A stretch of 64,000 nt of DNA from Paenibacillus kribbensis (GTDB lineage: Bacteria > Bacillota > Bacilli > Paenibacillales > Paenibacillaceae), in contig NZ_CP020028.1 in NCBI RefSeq assembly GCF_002240415.1, positions 1,032,001 to 1,096,000 of the forward strand, read 5' to 3'. Below, piece after piece: positions 52,775 to 61,775 of this stretch. Position numbers and translations under genes: made by a program. The notes beneath the pieces were generated by a model. It was given only the letters and a program-made list of their open reading frames with translations. It did not search any database and was not told the DNA's origin. Within the stretch, counting starts at the first letter, position 1; each line of letters opens with the position of its first letter.

Positions 52775-53680
52775 CTACACCATACGATAGCCGGCAAACG
52801 ACGCGCGTGTTTCGCTAATCCAGCTTCGCGCTGTCGAGCTGAGATCTGCCGTCTCTGAATAAATGAGAGACGTCGTTCGGCGTGTCTCCTTCAAGTCCGG
52901 TAAGAACAGCGCAGTGAGTCCATTATCCCGCAGCAGTTCGCTGCGCAAATAGGATTTGGGCAGTAACGCAGAAGCCTTACAGGTTGGAAGCAGGCGAACA
53001 ATGGCCTCGAAGGAGTCGATTTCCATCCGGATATCGGGCATGATGCCGCTGCGCTGGAACAAATCATCTGTCAAGCTGCGATACCAGGTTCCTTTGGAGA
53101 AAATAATCATTGGCAAACCCTGCAGGTCTTTCATCGAGGCCGTTCCTGCTCTGGCTGTTAATTCATGTCCTAGCGGAACGACCAGCTCCAAATGATCGTC
53201 AAATAGCGGAATGCAACGCAGTCCGGCCTCATGAATGGCAGACCCGACAACACCGGCGTCTGCTTTTTTGTCACGTACAAAAGCGACGATTTCATGAGTT
53301 TTGCCTGTGAGTAACTTCAGCTCGGTTTGGGGATGCTTGCTCATGAAAGCTTCGACGAGGGTGGGCAGCGTCGTTTGGAGTGTCGTGAGACTTGCGCCCA
53401 GGGTGAGCATGCTTTGGGCTTCGTTTTTGTGCCGGGACAGCTTTTGCAAAAAGCGGAGCTGTCGTTGCCGTTGCTCCAGTGCGAAGGTATATACAAATCG
53501 TCCGGTTGACGTAATTTCGAGCCGTTTGCCCCGTCGATCAAAGAGCTGCACACCCAATTCTTCCTCCAGCTTGGCGATTTTACGGGACAGGGCGGGCTGG
53601 GACAGATTAAGCAGTTTGGAGGCTTTATTCAGGCTGGATTGCTCGACAATGACAGCAAAGGCATTCAAGTCCTCAAACAT
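52775..53680 (-). CDS. LysR-family regulator, divergent from sdhCAB
   Basis: LTTR of 301 residues: helix-turn-helix LNAFAVIVEQSSLNKASKLLNLSQPALSRKIAKLEEELG at the N-terminus and a substrate-binding domain from about residue 90. AGGAAGTG lies 8 bases before the ATG at 53680; a GTG at 53689 overlaps the site. It converges on ktrA (5-base gap) and is divergent from sdhC across 228 bases, so it may control the succinate dehydrogenase operon or sense a TCA metabolite (inference). Confidence 0.88.
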   Translation of the reverse strand: MFEDLNAFAVIVEQSSLNKASKLLNLSQPALSRKIAKLEEELGVQLFDRRGKRLEITSTGRFVYTFALEQRQRQLRFLQKLSRHKNEAQSMLTLGASLTTLQTTLPTLVEAFMSKHPQTELKLLTGKTHEIVAFVRDKKADAGVVGSAIHEAGLRCIPLFDDHLELVVPLGHELTARAGTASMKDLQGLPMIIFSKGTWYRSLTDDLFQRSGIMPDIRMEIDSFEAIVRLLPTCKASALLPKSYLRSELLRDNGLTALFLPDLKETRRTTSLIYSETADLSSTARSWISETRASFAGYRMV

Positions 53681-53870
53681 ATCATTCACTTCCTCTCTAT
53701 ATGCAAAAAAGACATAATAATTAATACGTATATTGCAATTCCATTATAAGCCGAAAAGGAGTAACATAAAAGCGACACAAGATGTTCACACTTTTGATTT
53801 TCCTTATAAGGGACACCTTGTTGGACATTTCCTGTCGGAAACTGTCATTTTATATGTTATATTACTAACA

Positions 53871-53886
53871 TTGAAAACGCTATTAT
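53871..53886. promoter_or_regulatory. near-cre sequence before sdhC
   Basis: TTGAAAACGCTATTAT matches the cre consensus except for one base (T for C). It lies between the likely sdhC promoter and the ribosome-binding site. Weak evidence for CcpA control. Confidence 0.3.
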
Positions 53887-53908
53887 TGGAGAAGGGAGCA
53901 TTACCTAG

Positions 53909-54583
53909 ATGAAAGGATTCTATTCCAGAAAGCTGCATTCGCTTCTTGGCGTCATCCCGCTGGCTCTTTTTTTTGTTGAGCATTTGGTGACGAACTTCAC
54001 TGCAGTGGAGGGAGGCAAGGAAGGATTCAATCGCAGTGTGGCCTTCCTGAATGGTTTGCCGCTGGTGATTGTACTTGAAACGTTATTCATCTACTTGCCA
54101 TTATTGTTCCACGGAATTTATGGCTTGTATATTGCTTACCAGGCTGATCCGAATGTCAAAAATTTTGGCTATTCGCGTAACTGGCGCTTTCTGTTCCAGC
54201 GTATTACCGGCGTCATTACGTTCGTGTTCATTATCTGGCACGTGTTCGATACACGTATTCAGGTGGCTCTGGGTAATGTAACACATGAGGAGCTGGGCGG
54301 TGTAATGCACGGCATTGTAACGAACCCAGTCTATTTTATTCTGTATTTAATCAGCGTTGTTTCGGCATCCTTTCACTTTGCTAACGGGCTATGGGCATTT
54401 ATGGTCAGTTGGGGTATCACCGTGGGACCACGTGCGCAAAAGGTATCCTCCTATATTTGCATGACCCTGTTCGTGGTGGTATCCCTCGGTTTTATCGCTT
54501 CCCTGTTTGCATTCCGCAGCGCGGAATTCCAGGAAACGGCTACCGCTTTGATACAAAGCAGCGCTATTCAACAGCTACTGTAA
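53909..54583 (+). CDS. sdhC: succinate dehydrogenase cytochrome b558 subunit SdhC
   Basis: Membrane anchor of 224 residues with five helices and two b hemes, Bacillus type. Heme-ligand histidines lie in HSLLGVIPL-type first helix (KLHSLLG), LFHGIYGLY, IIWHVFD and SASFHFANG. It passes electrons to menaquinone. AAGGGAG precedes the ATG. First gene of sdhCAB. Confidence 0.95.
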   Translation: MKGFYSRKLHSLLGVIPLALFFVEHLVTNFTAVEGGKEGFNRSVAFLNGLPLVIVLETLFIYLPLLFHGIYGLYIAYQADPNVKNFGYSRNWRFLFQRITGVITFVFIIWHVFDTRIQVALGNVTHEELGGVMHGIVTNPVYFILYLISVVSASFHFANGLWAFMVSWGITVGPRAQKVSSYICMTLFVVVSLGFIASLFAFRSAEFQETATALIQSSAIQQLL

Positions 54584-54690
54584 AAAATGAATTTACACTA
54601 TATATCGTTTGCATTACATCGTTTGCAGATTCTATTTTCAATGGGAAAAGGGGATTTGGCTAAAATCCTGAAAACAAGGAGTGAGCAGAA

Positions 54691-56436
54691 ATGGCAGCAT
54701 CCAACATTATTGTCGTGGGCGGCGGTCTGGCGGGTCTGATGGCTACGATCAAGGCGGCAGAGGCAGGAGTCCACGTTCATTTATTTTCTTTGGTTCCGGT
54801 CAAAAGATCCCACTCCGTTTGTGCTCAAGGCGGCATCAACGGGGCAGTGAATACCAAGGGCGAGGGAGACTCACCCTGGATTCATTTTGATGATTCGGTC
54901 TATGGCGGGGATTTTCTGGCCAACCAGCCTCCGGTAAAAGCAATGTGCGAAGCGGCTCCGGGGATTATCCATCTCATGGACCGCATGGGTGTTATGTTTA
55001 ACCGGACACCGGAAGGATTGCTGGATTTCCGTCGCTTTGGCGGTACCCAGCATCATCGGACAGCCTTTGCTGGAGCGACGACAGGTCAGCAGCTCCTGTA
55101 TGCTTTGGATGAGCAAGTACGGCGCTGGGAATCCGATGGCTTGGTGACCAAATATGAAAATTGGGAGTTTTTACAGGCGGTACTGGATGATGAAGGTAGC
55201 TGTCGTGGTATTTGTGCGCAGGATTTACGCACGATGGAAGTGAAAACTTTTGCAGCGGATGCCGTTATTTTGGCATCGGGTGGTCCCGGCATTATTTTTG
55301 GTAAAACCACAAATTCCGTGATTAATACCGGCACGGCTGCCGGCGCGGTGTATCAGCAGGGCGTACGCTATGCGAACGGTGAGTTTATCCAGATTCATCC
55401 GACGGCTATTCCAGGGGATGACAAGCTGCGTCTTATGTCTGAGTCGGCACGGGGAGAGGGCGGTCGTATTTGGACGTACAAAGACGGCAAGCCGTGGTAT
55501 TTCCTCGAAGAAAAATATCCGGCTTACGGAAATTTGGTTCCACGCGATATTGCGACACGTGAAATATTCAGCGTATGCGTCGATGAAGGACTTGGCATTA
55601 ATGGCGAGAATATGGTCTACCTCGATCTGTCCCACAAGGACCCGAAAGAGCTGGACGTGAAGCTGGGCGGTATTATTGAAATTTATGAAAAATTCGTCGG
55701 TGACGATCCTCGTAAAATCCCGATGAAAATTTTCCCGGCTGTGCATTATTCAATGGGTGGCATGTGGGTCGATTACAATCAGATGACGAATATACCGGGG
55801 CTGTTTGCTGCCGGGGAATGTGAATTCCAGTATCATGGAGCCAACCGTTTGGGTGCAAACTCGTTGTTGTCAGCTATTTATGGCGGGATGGTGGCTGGAC
55901 CGAAGGCTGTGGAATACATTAAGGGCTTAAAAAAATCCACCCAGGATGTAGCTTCCTCCGTGTTCGACGCAGCGGTAAAACAGCAGACGGAGAAGTACGA
56001 GCGTATTTTGCATATGAACGGAAAAGAAAATGCTTATGTTCTTCACAAAGAGCTGGGCGAATGGATGACGAACAATATGACTGTCGTTCGTTATAACGAC
56101 AAGCTGGAAGCTACGATCCAGAAGATCAAAGAGCTGAAGGAGCGTTATGCCAACATCAACATCAATGATGCTTCGCGCTGGAACAATGCGGGTGCGGCGT
56201 TTACACGCCAGCTGTGGAATATGATGGAGCTGGCTGAAGCGATGACCAAGGGGGCGCTGCTGCGCAATGAAAGCCGCGGAGCTCACTATAAGCCGGACTT
56301 CCCGGATCGTAACGATGAGGAGTTCCTGAAAACAACCATTGCAGACTGGACACCGGAAGGACCCCAAATTTCATATGAAGACGTGGACGTTTCACTGATC
56401 AAGCCGCGTATTCGAGATTATTCCAAGAACAAGTAA
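54691..56436 (+). CDS. sdhA: succinate dehydrogenase flavoprotein SdhA
   Basis: Catalytic FAD subunit of 581 residues oxidising succinate to fumarate. FAD motif VVGGGLAGLMA at the N-terminus, covalent FAD-binding His in RSHSVCAQGGINGA near residue 45, active-site QIHPTAIPGD and ARGEGGRIW with the catalytic Arg, and ANRLGANSLLSAIYGG near the end. It lies 107 bases after sdhC and 20 bases before sdhB. Confidence 0.96.
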   Translation: MAASNIIVVGGGLAGLMATIKAAEAGVHVHLFSLVPVKRSHSVCAQGGINGAVNTKGEGDSPWIHFDDSVYGGDFLANQPPVKAMCEAAPGIIHLMDRMGVMFNRTPEGLLDFRRFGGTQHHRTAFAGATTGQQLLYALDEQVRRWESDGLVTKYENWEFLQAVLDDEGSCRGICAQDLRTMEVKTFAADAVILASGGPGIIFGKTTNSVINTGTAAGAVYQQGVRYANGEFIQIHPTAIPGDDKLRLMSESARGEGGRIWTYKDGKPWYFLEEKYPAYGNLVPRDIATREIFSVCVDEGLGINGENMVYLDLSHKDPKELDVKLGGIIEIYEKFVGDDPRKIPMKIFPAVHYSMGGMWVDYNQMTNIPGLFAAGECEFQYHGANRLGANSLLSAIYGGMVAGPKAVEYIKGLKKSTQDVASSVFDAAVKQQTEKYERILHMNGKENAYVLHKELGEWMTNNMTVVRYNDKLEATIQKIKELKERYANININDASRWNNAGAAFTRQLWNMMELAEAMTKGALLRNESRGAHYKPDFPDRNDEEFLKTTIADWTPEGPQISYEDVDVSLIKPRIRDYSKNK

Positions 56437-56456
56437 TAGAAGGGAGTGTATTTTAG

Positions 56457-57224
56457 ATGTCGGAGCAAGTAGTGAAATCGAATAAAACAGTGAAGTTCGT
56501 TGTGACCCGTCAGAATGAACCGAATGCCAGTCCATATACGGAAGAATTCGAATTACCCTATCGCCCGGGCATGAATGTGATTAGCGCGCTGATGGAAATT
56601 CAGCGCAACCCGGTAGACAGCCATGGTAAAGAGACTGCCCCGGTATGCTGGGAGTCGAACTGTCTGGAGGAAGTATGCGGAGCCTGCTCGATGGTGATTA
56701 ACGGCAAGCCGCGTCAGGCCTGTGCTGCGCTTGTTGATAAGCTGGAACAGCCGATTACGATTGCACCGATGAACACATTCCCGGTTGTGCGGGATTTGAT
56801 CATCGACCGCAGCCGGATGTTTAACGCACTCAAGAAGGTCAAAGCATGGATTCCGATTGACGGCACCTACGATCTGGGCCCTGGCCCCAGAATGGCGGAG
56901 AAAAAGCGTCAATGGGCGTATGAACTGTCCAAGTGCATGACCTGCGGGGTTTGCCTGGAGGCTTGCCCAAATGTCAACGAGAAGACAACGTTCATTGGAC
57001 CTGCGGCGATATCTCAGGTTCGCCTGTTTAACAGCCACCCGACAGGGGAAATGAATCAGGAGGAGCGGCTGGATGCATTGATGACGGACGACGGGCTGGA
57101 GGGCTGTGGTAATTCGCAAAACTGCGTACGTTCTTGCCCGAAAGGCATTCCGTTGACAACCTCCATTGCCGAAATGAACAAGCAAACGACCAAGCATATG
57201 TTCAAGCGTTGGTTGACTGTATAG
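56457..57224 (+). CDS. sdhB: succinate dehydrogenase iron-sulfur subunit SdhB
   Basis: Electron-transfer subunit of 255 residues. [2Fe-2S] ligands in CWESNCLEEVCGACSM near residue 63, and the [4Fe-4S]/[3Fe-4S] ligands in CMTCGVCLEACP near residue 161 and CGNSQNCVRSCPKGIP near residue 218. GAAGGGAG precedes the ATG. Last gene of the operon, followed by a strong terminator. Confidence 0.96.
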   Translation: MSEQVVKSNKTVKFVVTRQNEPNASPYTEEFELPYRPGMNVISALMEIQRNPVDSHGKETAPVCWESNCLEEVCGACSMVINGKPRQACAALVDKLEQPITIAPMNTFPVVRDLIIDRSRMFNALKKVKAWIPIDGTYDLGPGPRMAEKKRQWAYELSKCMTCGVCLEACPNVNEKTTFIGPAAISQVRLFNSHPTGEMNQEERLDALMTDDGLEGCGNSQNCVRSCPKGIPLTTSIAEMNKQTTKHMFKRWLTV

Positions 57225-57253
57225 CACGAGCCAGCAAAGATGACATCAAAACC

Positions 57254-57291
57254 AAAACAGGCTTTTTCCAATCGGAGAAAGCCTGTTTTTT
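57254..57291 (+). terminator. sdhCAB terminator
   Basis: AAAACAGGCTTTTTCC pairs with GGAGAAAGCCTGTTTT (one G-T pair), followed by T residues. Confidence 0.9.
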
Positions 57292-57396
57292 GTGTTCATA
57301 AGAGGTGGAGGGGAACATGAGGGAGGAGAGTAATATCGCACTTATGGTATAATTATGGTATTGTGTATCGTTTTTGGAGAAAAGGAGGCAGGGCAG

Positions 57397-58206
57397 GTGA
57401 CTGTGCAACCGATAACGAATCGACCTGTCACCAGGTCGGATGTAATGAGGGGCTTACAGGAACTGGGAGTTCGGAACGGCATGACGCTGCTTGTTCACTC
57501 TTCGATGCGCAGCTTCGGGCGCTTTGTTCCAGGCGGTGCCTCCGCCATTCTTGCGGCATTAACGGAAGCGATTGGTCCGGAAGGGACGCTGGTGATGCCG
57601 ACACAGTCCCATGACTTGACTGATCCGTCGACCTGGATGAACCCACCTCTGGATGAGTCGTGGTGGGAGCTTGTGCGTGAGGAAATGCCCGCATATGATC
57701 CGGGCTGGACGCTGACCGGGGGGATGGGTGTTATTGTAGAAACATTCCGAGGTCTGCCGGGAACAGAGCGCAGCGGGCATCCGCACGTTTCCCTGGCAGC
57801 GCGTGGACCTGCCGCTTCGGGATTGCTGTCAGATCATCGGCTTGACTTTGGGCTGGGTGAGCATTCACCGCTGGGGAAGCTGTACGAGGCTGATGCTTAC
57901 GTCCTGCTGCTGGGCTGCGGACATGACAGCAATACGTCTTTGCATTTAGCGGAATATCGAGCAGCGTATAACGGACGTGAAAAAATCACGCATCAAGCTC
58001 CTATGATAGTGGATGGAGTCAAAATGTGGGTTACTTTTGAGGACTTTAATATTACCTCAGATGACTTTGAGCAGTTGGGGTATGATTTTGAACGGGATTG
58101 CCCTACGTGCTTTACGCGGGTCAACATCGGAGAGGCTTCATGCTTTTTAGCGAGGCAACGCGATTTGGTAGACTATGCGGTACCGTGGTTGTCCACTAAT
58201 CGTTAG
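57397..58206 (+). CDS. AAC(3)-family N-acetyltransferase (YokD-like)
   Basis: Acetyltransferase of 269 residues in the aminoglycoside 3-N-acetyltransferase family. Conserved blocks: TLLVHSSMRSFG near residue 30, EGTLVMPTQSHDLTDPSTW, SGHPHVSLAARGP, and LGEHSPLGKLYEADAYVLLLGCGHDSNTSLHLAEYRA near residue 155 with the catalytic His/Glu region. AAAGGAGG lies 8 bases before the GTG at 57397; the frame opens at 57355. Chromosomal members like YokD often do not confer resistance, so drug modification is possible but not shown. Confidence 0.88.
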   Translation: MTVQPITNRPVTRSDVMRGLQELGVRNGMTLLVHSSMRSFGRFVPGGASAILAALTEAIGPEGTLVMPTQSHDLTDPSTWMNPPLDESWWELVREEMPAYDPGWTLTGGMGVIVETFRGLPGTERSGHPHVSLAARGPAASGLLSDHRLDFGLGEHSPLGKLYEADAYVLLLGCGHDSNTSLHLAEYRAAYNGREKITHQAPMIVDGVKMWVTFEDFNITSDDFEQLGYDFERDCPTCFTRVNIGEASCFLARQRDLVDYAVPWLSTNR

Positions 58207-58272
58207 AGTTTCCAGGGAAGCAAGAATTACAGAATAGTGAGCTAGAGGAATAAATAGCAAGGGGACACGCAT

Positions 58273-59217
58273 ATGGAGAAAACGCCGCAAACCCGCCGCG
58301 AGAGTCAGGATGGTCCGTACAATGAGGCCGCAACCCCTCCCGGTTCTTCGCGGCGTTCCACTTCAAATGAGCCGGCCAATCCTTCCCGCCGCCGTTTTTT
58401 GAAAAAAGCGGCTTTAGCCACAGCGGGAACCGCGCTTTTGGCTGGAGGATATGCTTCCTTATGGGAGCCTAATCATTTGGAAATTACACGCTTCACCTTG
58501 TCTCTGCCCCGTCTACCGACTGCTTTTGACGGTATCAGGGTCGTACATTTCAGTGATGTACATTTGGGTTTTCATATGGATGAGCAGGATCTGCGCGATC
58601 TTGCGGACCGGATTGCAGGACTGGAGCCAGATTTGCTCTGTTTTACAGGTGATATTGTGGATGACTATGCAATATCCATGAAGGCTGCTGTTCCGGTTAT
58701 GGCTTCCATGCACGCGACTCTTGGTAAATTCGCCATCTTGGGCAATCATGATTATAGAGGCTTGCCAGCCGGAGTACAGGAATTATACCCAAAGACCGGA
58801 TTTACGCTGCTGAGGAACGAACACGTGGTTGTGGAGCGCTCGGGACAGCGTGTGGCAATGGTTGGTTTAGAGGATAACATCATGGGAAAACCTAATCCGC
58901 GGCGTGCCATTCATGGACTTCCCGCTGAGATGTGCAAGCTACTGCTGATGCATGAGCCGGATTATGCGGATGTGGCGGCGCGAATGTCCTTTGACCTTCA
59001 ACTGTCAGGGCATACGCATGGAGGACAGGTGCGTTTGCCTGTCATCGGAGCAGCGATGCCGCCTCCGGGTGGACGCAAGTACATTCAGGGATTGTTTCAT
59101 GTAGGGGCGGACCGGATGCCGCTTTATGTCAGCAGAGGGGTTGGCATGACCAAGCTGCCGATTCGTGTGCTGTGCAGACCAGAGCTTAGTGTCATTACGC
59201 TAAAATCTGGTCAATAG
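58273..59217 (+). CDS. Tat-exported metallophosphoesterase (YkuE-like)
   Basis: Calcineurin-like phosphoesterase of 314 residues. The Ser/Pro-rich N-terminus precedes a twin-arginine signal SRRRFLKKAALATAGTALLAGG (residues about 37-58). Metal-binding motifs: HFSDVHLG, FTGDIVDD, LGNHDY, LMHEPD and SGHTHGGQ. The layout matches Bacillus YkuE, a Tat substrate bound to the cell wall. A CDS two genes downstream is a second, cytoplasmic phosphoesterase of different type. Confidence 0.9.
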   Translation: MEKTPQTRRESQDGPYNEAATPPGSSRRSTSNEPANPSRRRFLKKAALATAGTALLAGGYASLWEPNHLEITRFTLSLPRLPTAFDGIRVVHFSDVHLGFHMDEQDLRDLADRIAGLEPDLLCFTGDIVDDYAISMKAAVPVMASMHATLGKFAILGNHDYRGLPAGVQELYPKTGFTLLRNEHVVVERSGQRVAMVGLEDNIMGKPNPRRAIHGLPAEMCKLLLMHEPDYADVAARMSFDLQLSGHTHGGQVRLPVIGAAMPPPGGRKYIQGLFHVGADRMPLYVSRGVGMTKLPIRVLCRPELSVITLKSGQ

Positions 59218-59320
59218 GCCATTATATTTTTATCTTTACCCGTATATGCTTGGGGCTGCACAAGGAAGGCTTGAATATAGTAAAGGATGTAGCTGTTTCG
59301 GACAAAGGAGTGAGGCTCAG

Positions 59321-60061
59321 ATGGAGCGTATTGCTGTCATTTCGGATATTCATGGCAATTGGCCTGCCTGTGAGGCGGTGCTGGAGGATATTGCTTCCCG
59401 AGGCATTGGCCGTGTGTTTTGTTTGGGGGATCTGATCGGCAAAGGGCCTAGTCCGTGTGAGGTTCTGGATGCTGTCCGTCAACGTTGTGAAGTTGTCGTG
59501 CGGGGAAATTGGGATGAACTGGTCAGCATTACCGATGATCTCAATTTTAGCTGGCAAGCCGAGCGCTTGGGTACAGAACGAGTACAGTATTTGGCACAGT
59601 TACCGTTTCATTATGATTTCAGGATGAGCGGTCGTCGTATCCGTCTGGTGCATGCTTCGCCCCAAAGCGTGTATCATCGTGTGCAGCCTTGGGATGAGCC
59701 GGAAAAAAGATTAGCCATGTTTGACCCGTTGGCTGAGGAGAATGGAAAAGATGCTTTTGCCCCGGATGTGGTGGGCTATGGAGATGTACATAATGCCTTT
59801 ATTCAGCATTTCCAGGGGAAGACGCTATTTAATGTCGGGAGTGTTGGGAATCCGCTGGACGTCACCCAGGCTTCGTACTGTATTCTGGAAGGAAACCTGG
59901 GAGAAGAGCAAGCTACCCCATTTTCCATTCATTTTGTACGCGTACCTTACGATATAGAGCTGGCAGTCAAACAAGCAGAGGAAGCCGATGTCCCTTCGTT
60001 GTCGTATTATATTCGTGAGTTGCGCACAGGCATTTACCGGGGAATTCAGGACCTGGACTAA
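59321..60061 (+). CDS. metallophosphoesterase (YfcE/Ap4A hydrolase-like)
   Basis: Cytoplasmic calcineurin-fold phosphatase of 246 residues. Motifs: ISDIHGNWPA, CLGDLIGKGPSP, RGNWDE (Asp/Asn of GNHE type), LVHASP, GYGDVHNAF (GHTH-like) and NVGSVGNPLD. AAAGGAG lies 10 bases before the ATG at 59321; the frame opens earlier at 59246. The substrate is not known; relatives act on phosphodiesters or diadenosine tetraphosphate. Confidence 0.85.
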   Translation: MERIAVISDIHGNWPACEAVLEDIASRGIGRVFCLGDLIGKGPSPCEVLDAVRQRCEVVVRGNWDELVSITDDLNFSWQAERLGTERVQYLAQLPFHYDFRMSGRRIRLVHASPQSVYHRVQPWDEPEKRLAMFDPLAEENGKDAFAPDVVGYGDVHNAFIQHFQGKTLFNVGSVGNPLDVTQASYCILEGNLGEEQATPFSIHFVRVPYDIELAVKQAEEADVPSLSYYIRELRTGIYRGIQDLD

Positions 60062-60112
60062 TGTGGAAAACATTCATTCCAGCAAGCCAATCCATCCGCA
60101 GGAGGGGTCCAT

Positions 60113-60691
60113 GTGCTGACTAAAGAAATGCTTCGTTCAGGACTGCCGGAGCTTTACACCCATCGTGTCCGATTACGCCAGCTGAGAGCGGAGGATTATC
60201 CCGCACTGGAGCGAATGCTGTCCGATCCTTTAGTCATCCGATACGTGAATCGAATTCGCAAGCCTGTTTACGCACGAATGCGGCGTCTGGTTGCCCAAAT
60301 CAAAGTAGCTGGGGATTCTTTGGATTCCTTGCACTTTGCGGTGGAATGGGATGGAAGAACTACAGGCGTTACCCCTTCACAGCTGCTCGGTATCGCTTCG
60401 TTTCAGCAATGGAATGAGGGGACAGGTGAGGCGCAACTGGGCTATATTTTAGATCGTCCATTCTGGGGACAGGGATTGGCTACAGAGATCGTGGAAGTGA
60501 TGCTGAAATTTGGTTTCGGGTCTTTGAAGCTCAAGCGAATCGAAGGTCGTTGCCAAGAGGATAATCAGGCTTCCGTGCGTGTGCTTGTCAAAAATAAGCT
60601 GCGTCTGCTCCGCATCATTCGTTCCTATGATCCTTCAGGAGAGGTGCCCAATGTATTGGTGTTTTCGATTACCCAAGGGGATTATGCGTAG
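60113..60691 (+). CDS. GNAT-family acetyltransferase (RimJ/RimL-like)
   Basis: Acetyltransferase of 192 residues (Acetyltransf_3 type). VRLRQLRAEDYPALERMLSDPLVIRYV at the N-terminus, acetyl-CoA-binding LDRPFWGQGLATEIVEVML near residue 110, and KLKRIEGRCQEDNQASVRVLVKN near residue 140. GTG start behind GGAGGGG. It follows the phosphoesterase by 51 bases and may share its transcript. A terminator lies at 60803. Confidence 0.88.
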   Translation: MLTKEMLRSGLPELYTHRVRLRQLRAEDYPALERMLSDPLVIRYVNRIRKPVYARMRRLVAQIKVAGDSLDSLHFAVEWDGRTTGVTPSQLLGIASFQQWNEGTGEAQLGYILDRPFWGQGLATEIVEVMLKFGFGSLKLKRIEGRCQEDNQASVRVLVKNKLRLLRIIRSYDPSGEVPNVLVFSITQGDYA

Positions 60692-60802
60692 AAATGGAAA
60701 AGGGATATTTTGTTACAAAGATGAAACATAACTGCAAAACAACTCTAACACAGGACGGGTACAATACAGACATGACCCCCTTTTGAATAATAAATGTTGC
60801 TG

Positions 60803-60830
60803 GGACCCGAAGCTTCGGGTCCTCTTTTTT
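60803..60830 (+). terminator. terminator after the GNAT gene
   Basis: Perfect palindrome GGACCCGAAGCTTCGGGTCC (60803-60822) followed by TCTTTTTTT. Confidence 0.9.
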
Positions 60831-60899
60831 TGTGTTTCTATTGCAGCTACTTGCGATTACAGGCGATTCCTATGATTCATATGACGTTTTAATTTTATG

Positions 60900-61101
60900 A
60901 CTATATAAGTTGAACTTGAAAGTTACTTATCGTGCCACTACGCAGACGGATGGTGCTTCCCATCGCCACCGCCCCCGGATTTCAGAAATAAGGCCTATGA
61001 TCAAGGTAGAAATCCGGGGACAAAAGCGACCGCTTCGCTTGTACAGCACCATTCCGCCTACTCCGTTTTACTTGTACATTTTTTAGTTCAACTTATATAG
61101 T
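60900..61101 (-). repeat. MITE-like interspersed element, copy E, with 17-bp terminal inverted repeats
   Basis: ACTATATAAGTTGAACT (60900-60916) is the exact inverse of 61085-61101. Inside are the arms CGGATGGTGCT/AGCACCATTCCG and CCCCGGATTTC/GAAATCCGGGG. Read on the minus strand its central part resembles copy A (AGCGA.GCGGTCGC.TTTG, CCGGATTT.TACC). The gene-free stretch 60692-61137 holds this element and the GNAT terminator. Confidence 0.85.
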
Positions 61102-61137
61102 TCCATATTAGATTATCTCCTGGCTTGAATTATGCTG

Positions 61138-61353
61138 TCAGTTCTCTTCTTCTAACTGGATTAACTCCGATAAGTCTGTGATATCCAGAGCATGAGCGAT
61201 TTTTTCAAGCATGAGTAAGTTAACTTCTTGTCGGTTGCCGCTACAAAGAGTAGATATTCTGGATTGGGGTATCCCTGTCATAGCTTCTAAGTTTTTTTGG
61301 GTGATTCCTTTTGTTTTTAAAACTTCCTTGAGTTTAATTTTGATTTTTAACAT
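61138..61353 (-). CDS. small XRE-type regulator, paralog 1
   Basis: Cro/C1 helix-turn-helix protein of 71 residues (MLKIKIKLKEVLKTKGITQKNLEAMTGIPQSRISTLCSG, then a helical tail). GGAGG precedes the ATG. The last 15 residues (DITDLSELIQLEEEN) are identical to those of the adjacent paralog at 61405, and the DNA is also closely similar, showing a recent tandem duplication. The recognition helices differ (QSRISTLCSGNR against QATISDMCRNAR), so the two may bind different sites. Confidence 0.85.
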   Translation of the reverse strand: MLKIKIKLKEVLKTKGITQKNLEAMTGIPQSRISTLCSGNRQEVNLLMLEKIAHALDITDLSELIQLEEEN

Positions 61354-61404
61354 TAAATAGATGCCTCCGAGATTTGTTGCAAATAATAGTTTTACATGAG
61401 GAAA

Positions 61405-61620
61405 TTAGTTCTCTTCTTCTAACTGGATTAATTCTGATAAGTCTGTGATCTCCAGAGCATGGGCGATTTTTTCGATTACGGGAAAGCTAATTTCCTGTCT
61501 TGCATTACGACACATGTCCGAAATCGTAGCTTGGCGGATTCCTGTTAATTGAGACAACTTTGTCTGAGTAATGCCTTTATTTTTCATAACTATATGTAGC
61601 TTCAATTTAACCTTTAGCAA
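61405..61620 (-). CDS. small XRE-type regulator, paralog 2
   Basis: Helix-turn-helix protein of 71 residues, same length and order as its neighbour. The frame opens at 61653, but GGAGG overlaps that extension; the TTG at 61620 lies 8 bases after GGAGG and gives LLKVKLKLHIVMKNKGITQ, which aligns with the paralog start. Overlapping palindromes at 61643-61664 in its promoter are likely its operator. It is divergent from the unknown gene at 61776. Confidence 0.82.
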   Translation of the reverse strand: MLKVKLKLHIVMKNKGITQTKLSQLTGIRQATISDMCRNARQEISFPVIEKIAHALEITDLSELIQLEEEN

Positions 61621-61642
61621 ACTTAAAACCTCCATTGACATT

Positions 61643-61664
61643 ATACTATCCATAGTATATACTA
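61643..61664. promoter_or_regulatory. overlapping palindromes between xre paralog 2 and the 219-aa gene
   Basis: ATACTAT-CC-ATAGTAT (61643-61658) and TAGTATATACTA (61653-61664) are both perfect palindromes. They overlap the minus-strand -10 (TATAAT) and lie just before the plus-strand TATAAT near 61672. Likely operator of one XRE protein. Confidence 0.6.
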
Positions 61665-61775
61665 AGGAACGTATAATAAATAATTTATATACTATTTATC
61701 TTAACAAGGGGATATGCATCATATCCTTGGCTTTGCTGTTGCCATTTTACCAAAAAAGAATCGGGGGAGATACAT

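Noticed and set aside
57397-58206. Acquired aminoglycoside resistance gene
   Set aside because: Base use and neighbours look chromosomal, there is no mobile element beside it, and it resembles housekeeping YokD-type proteins.
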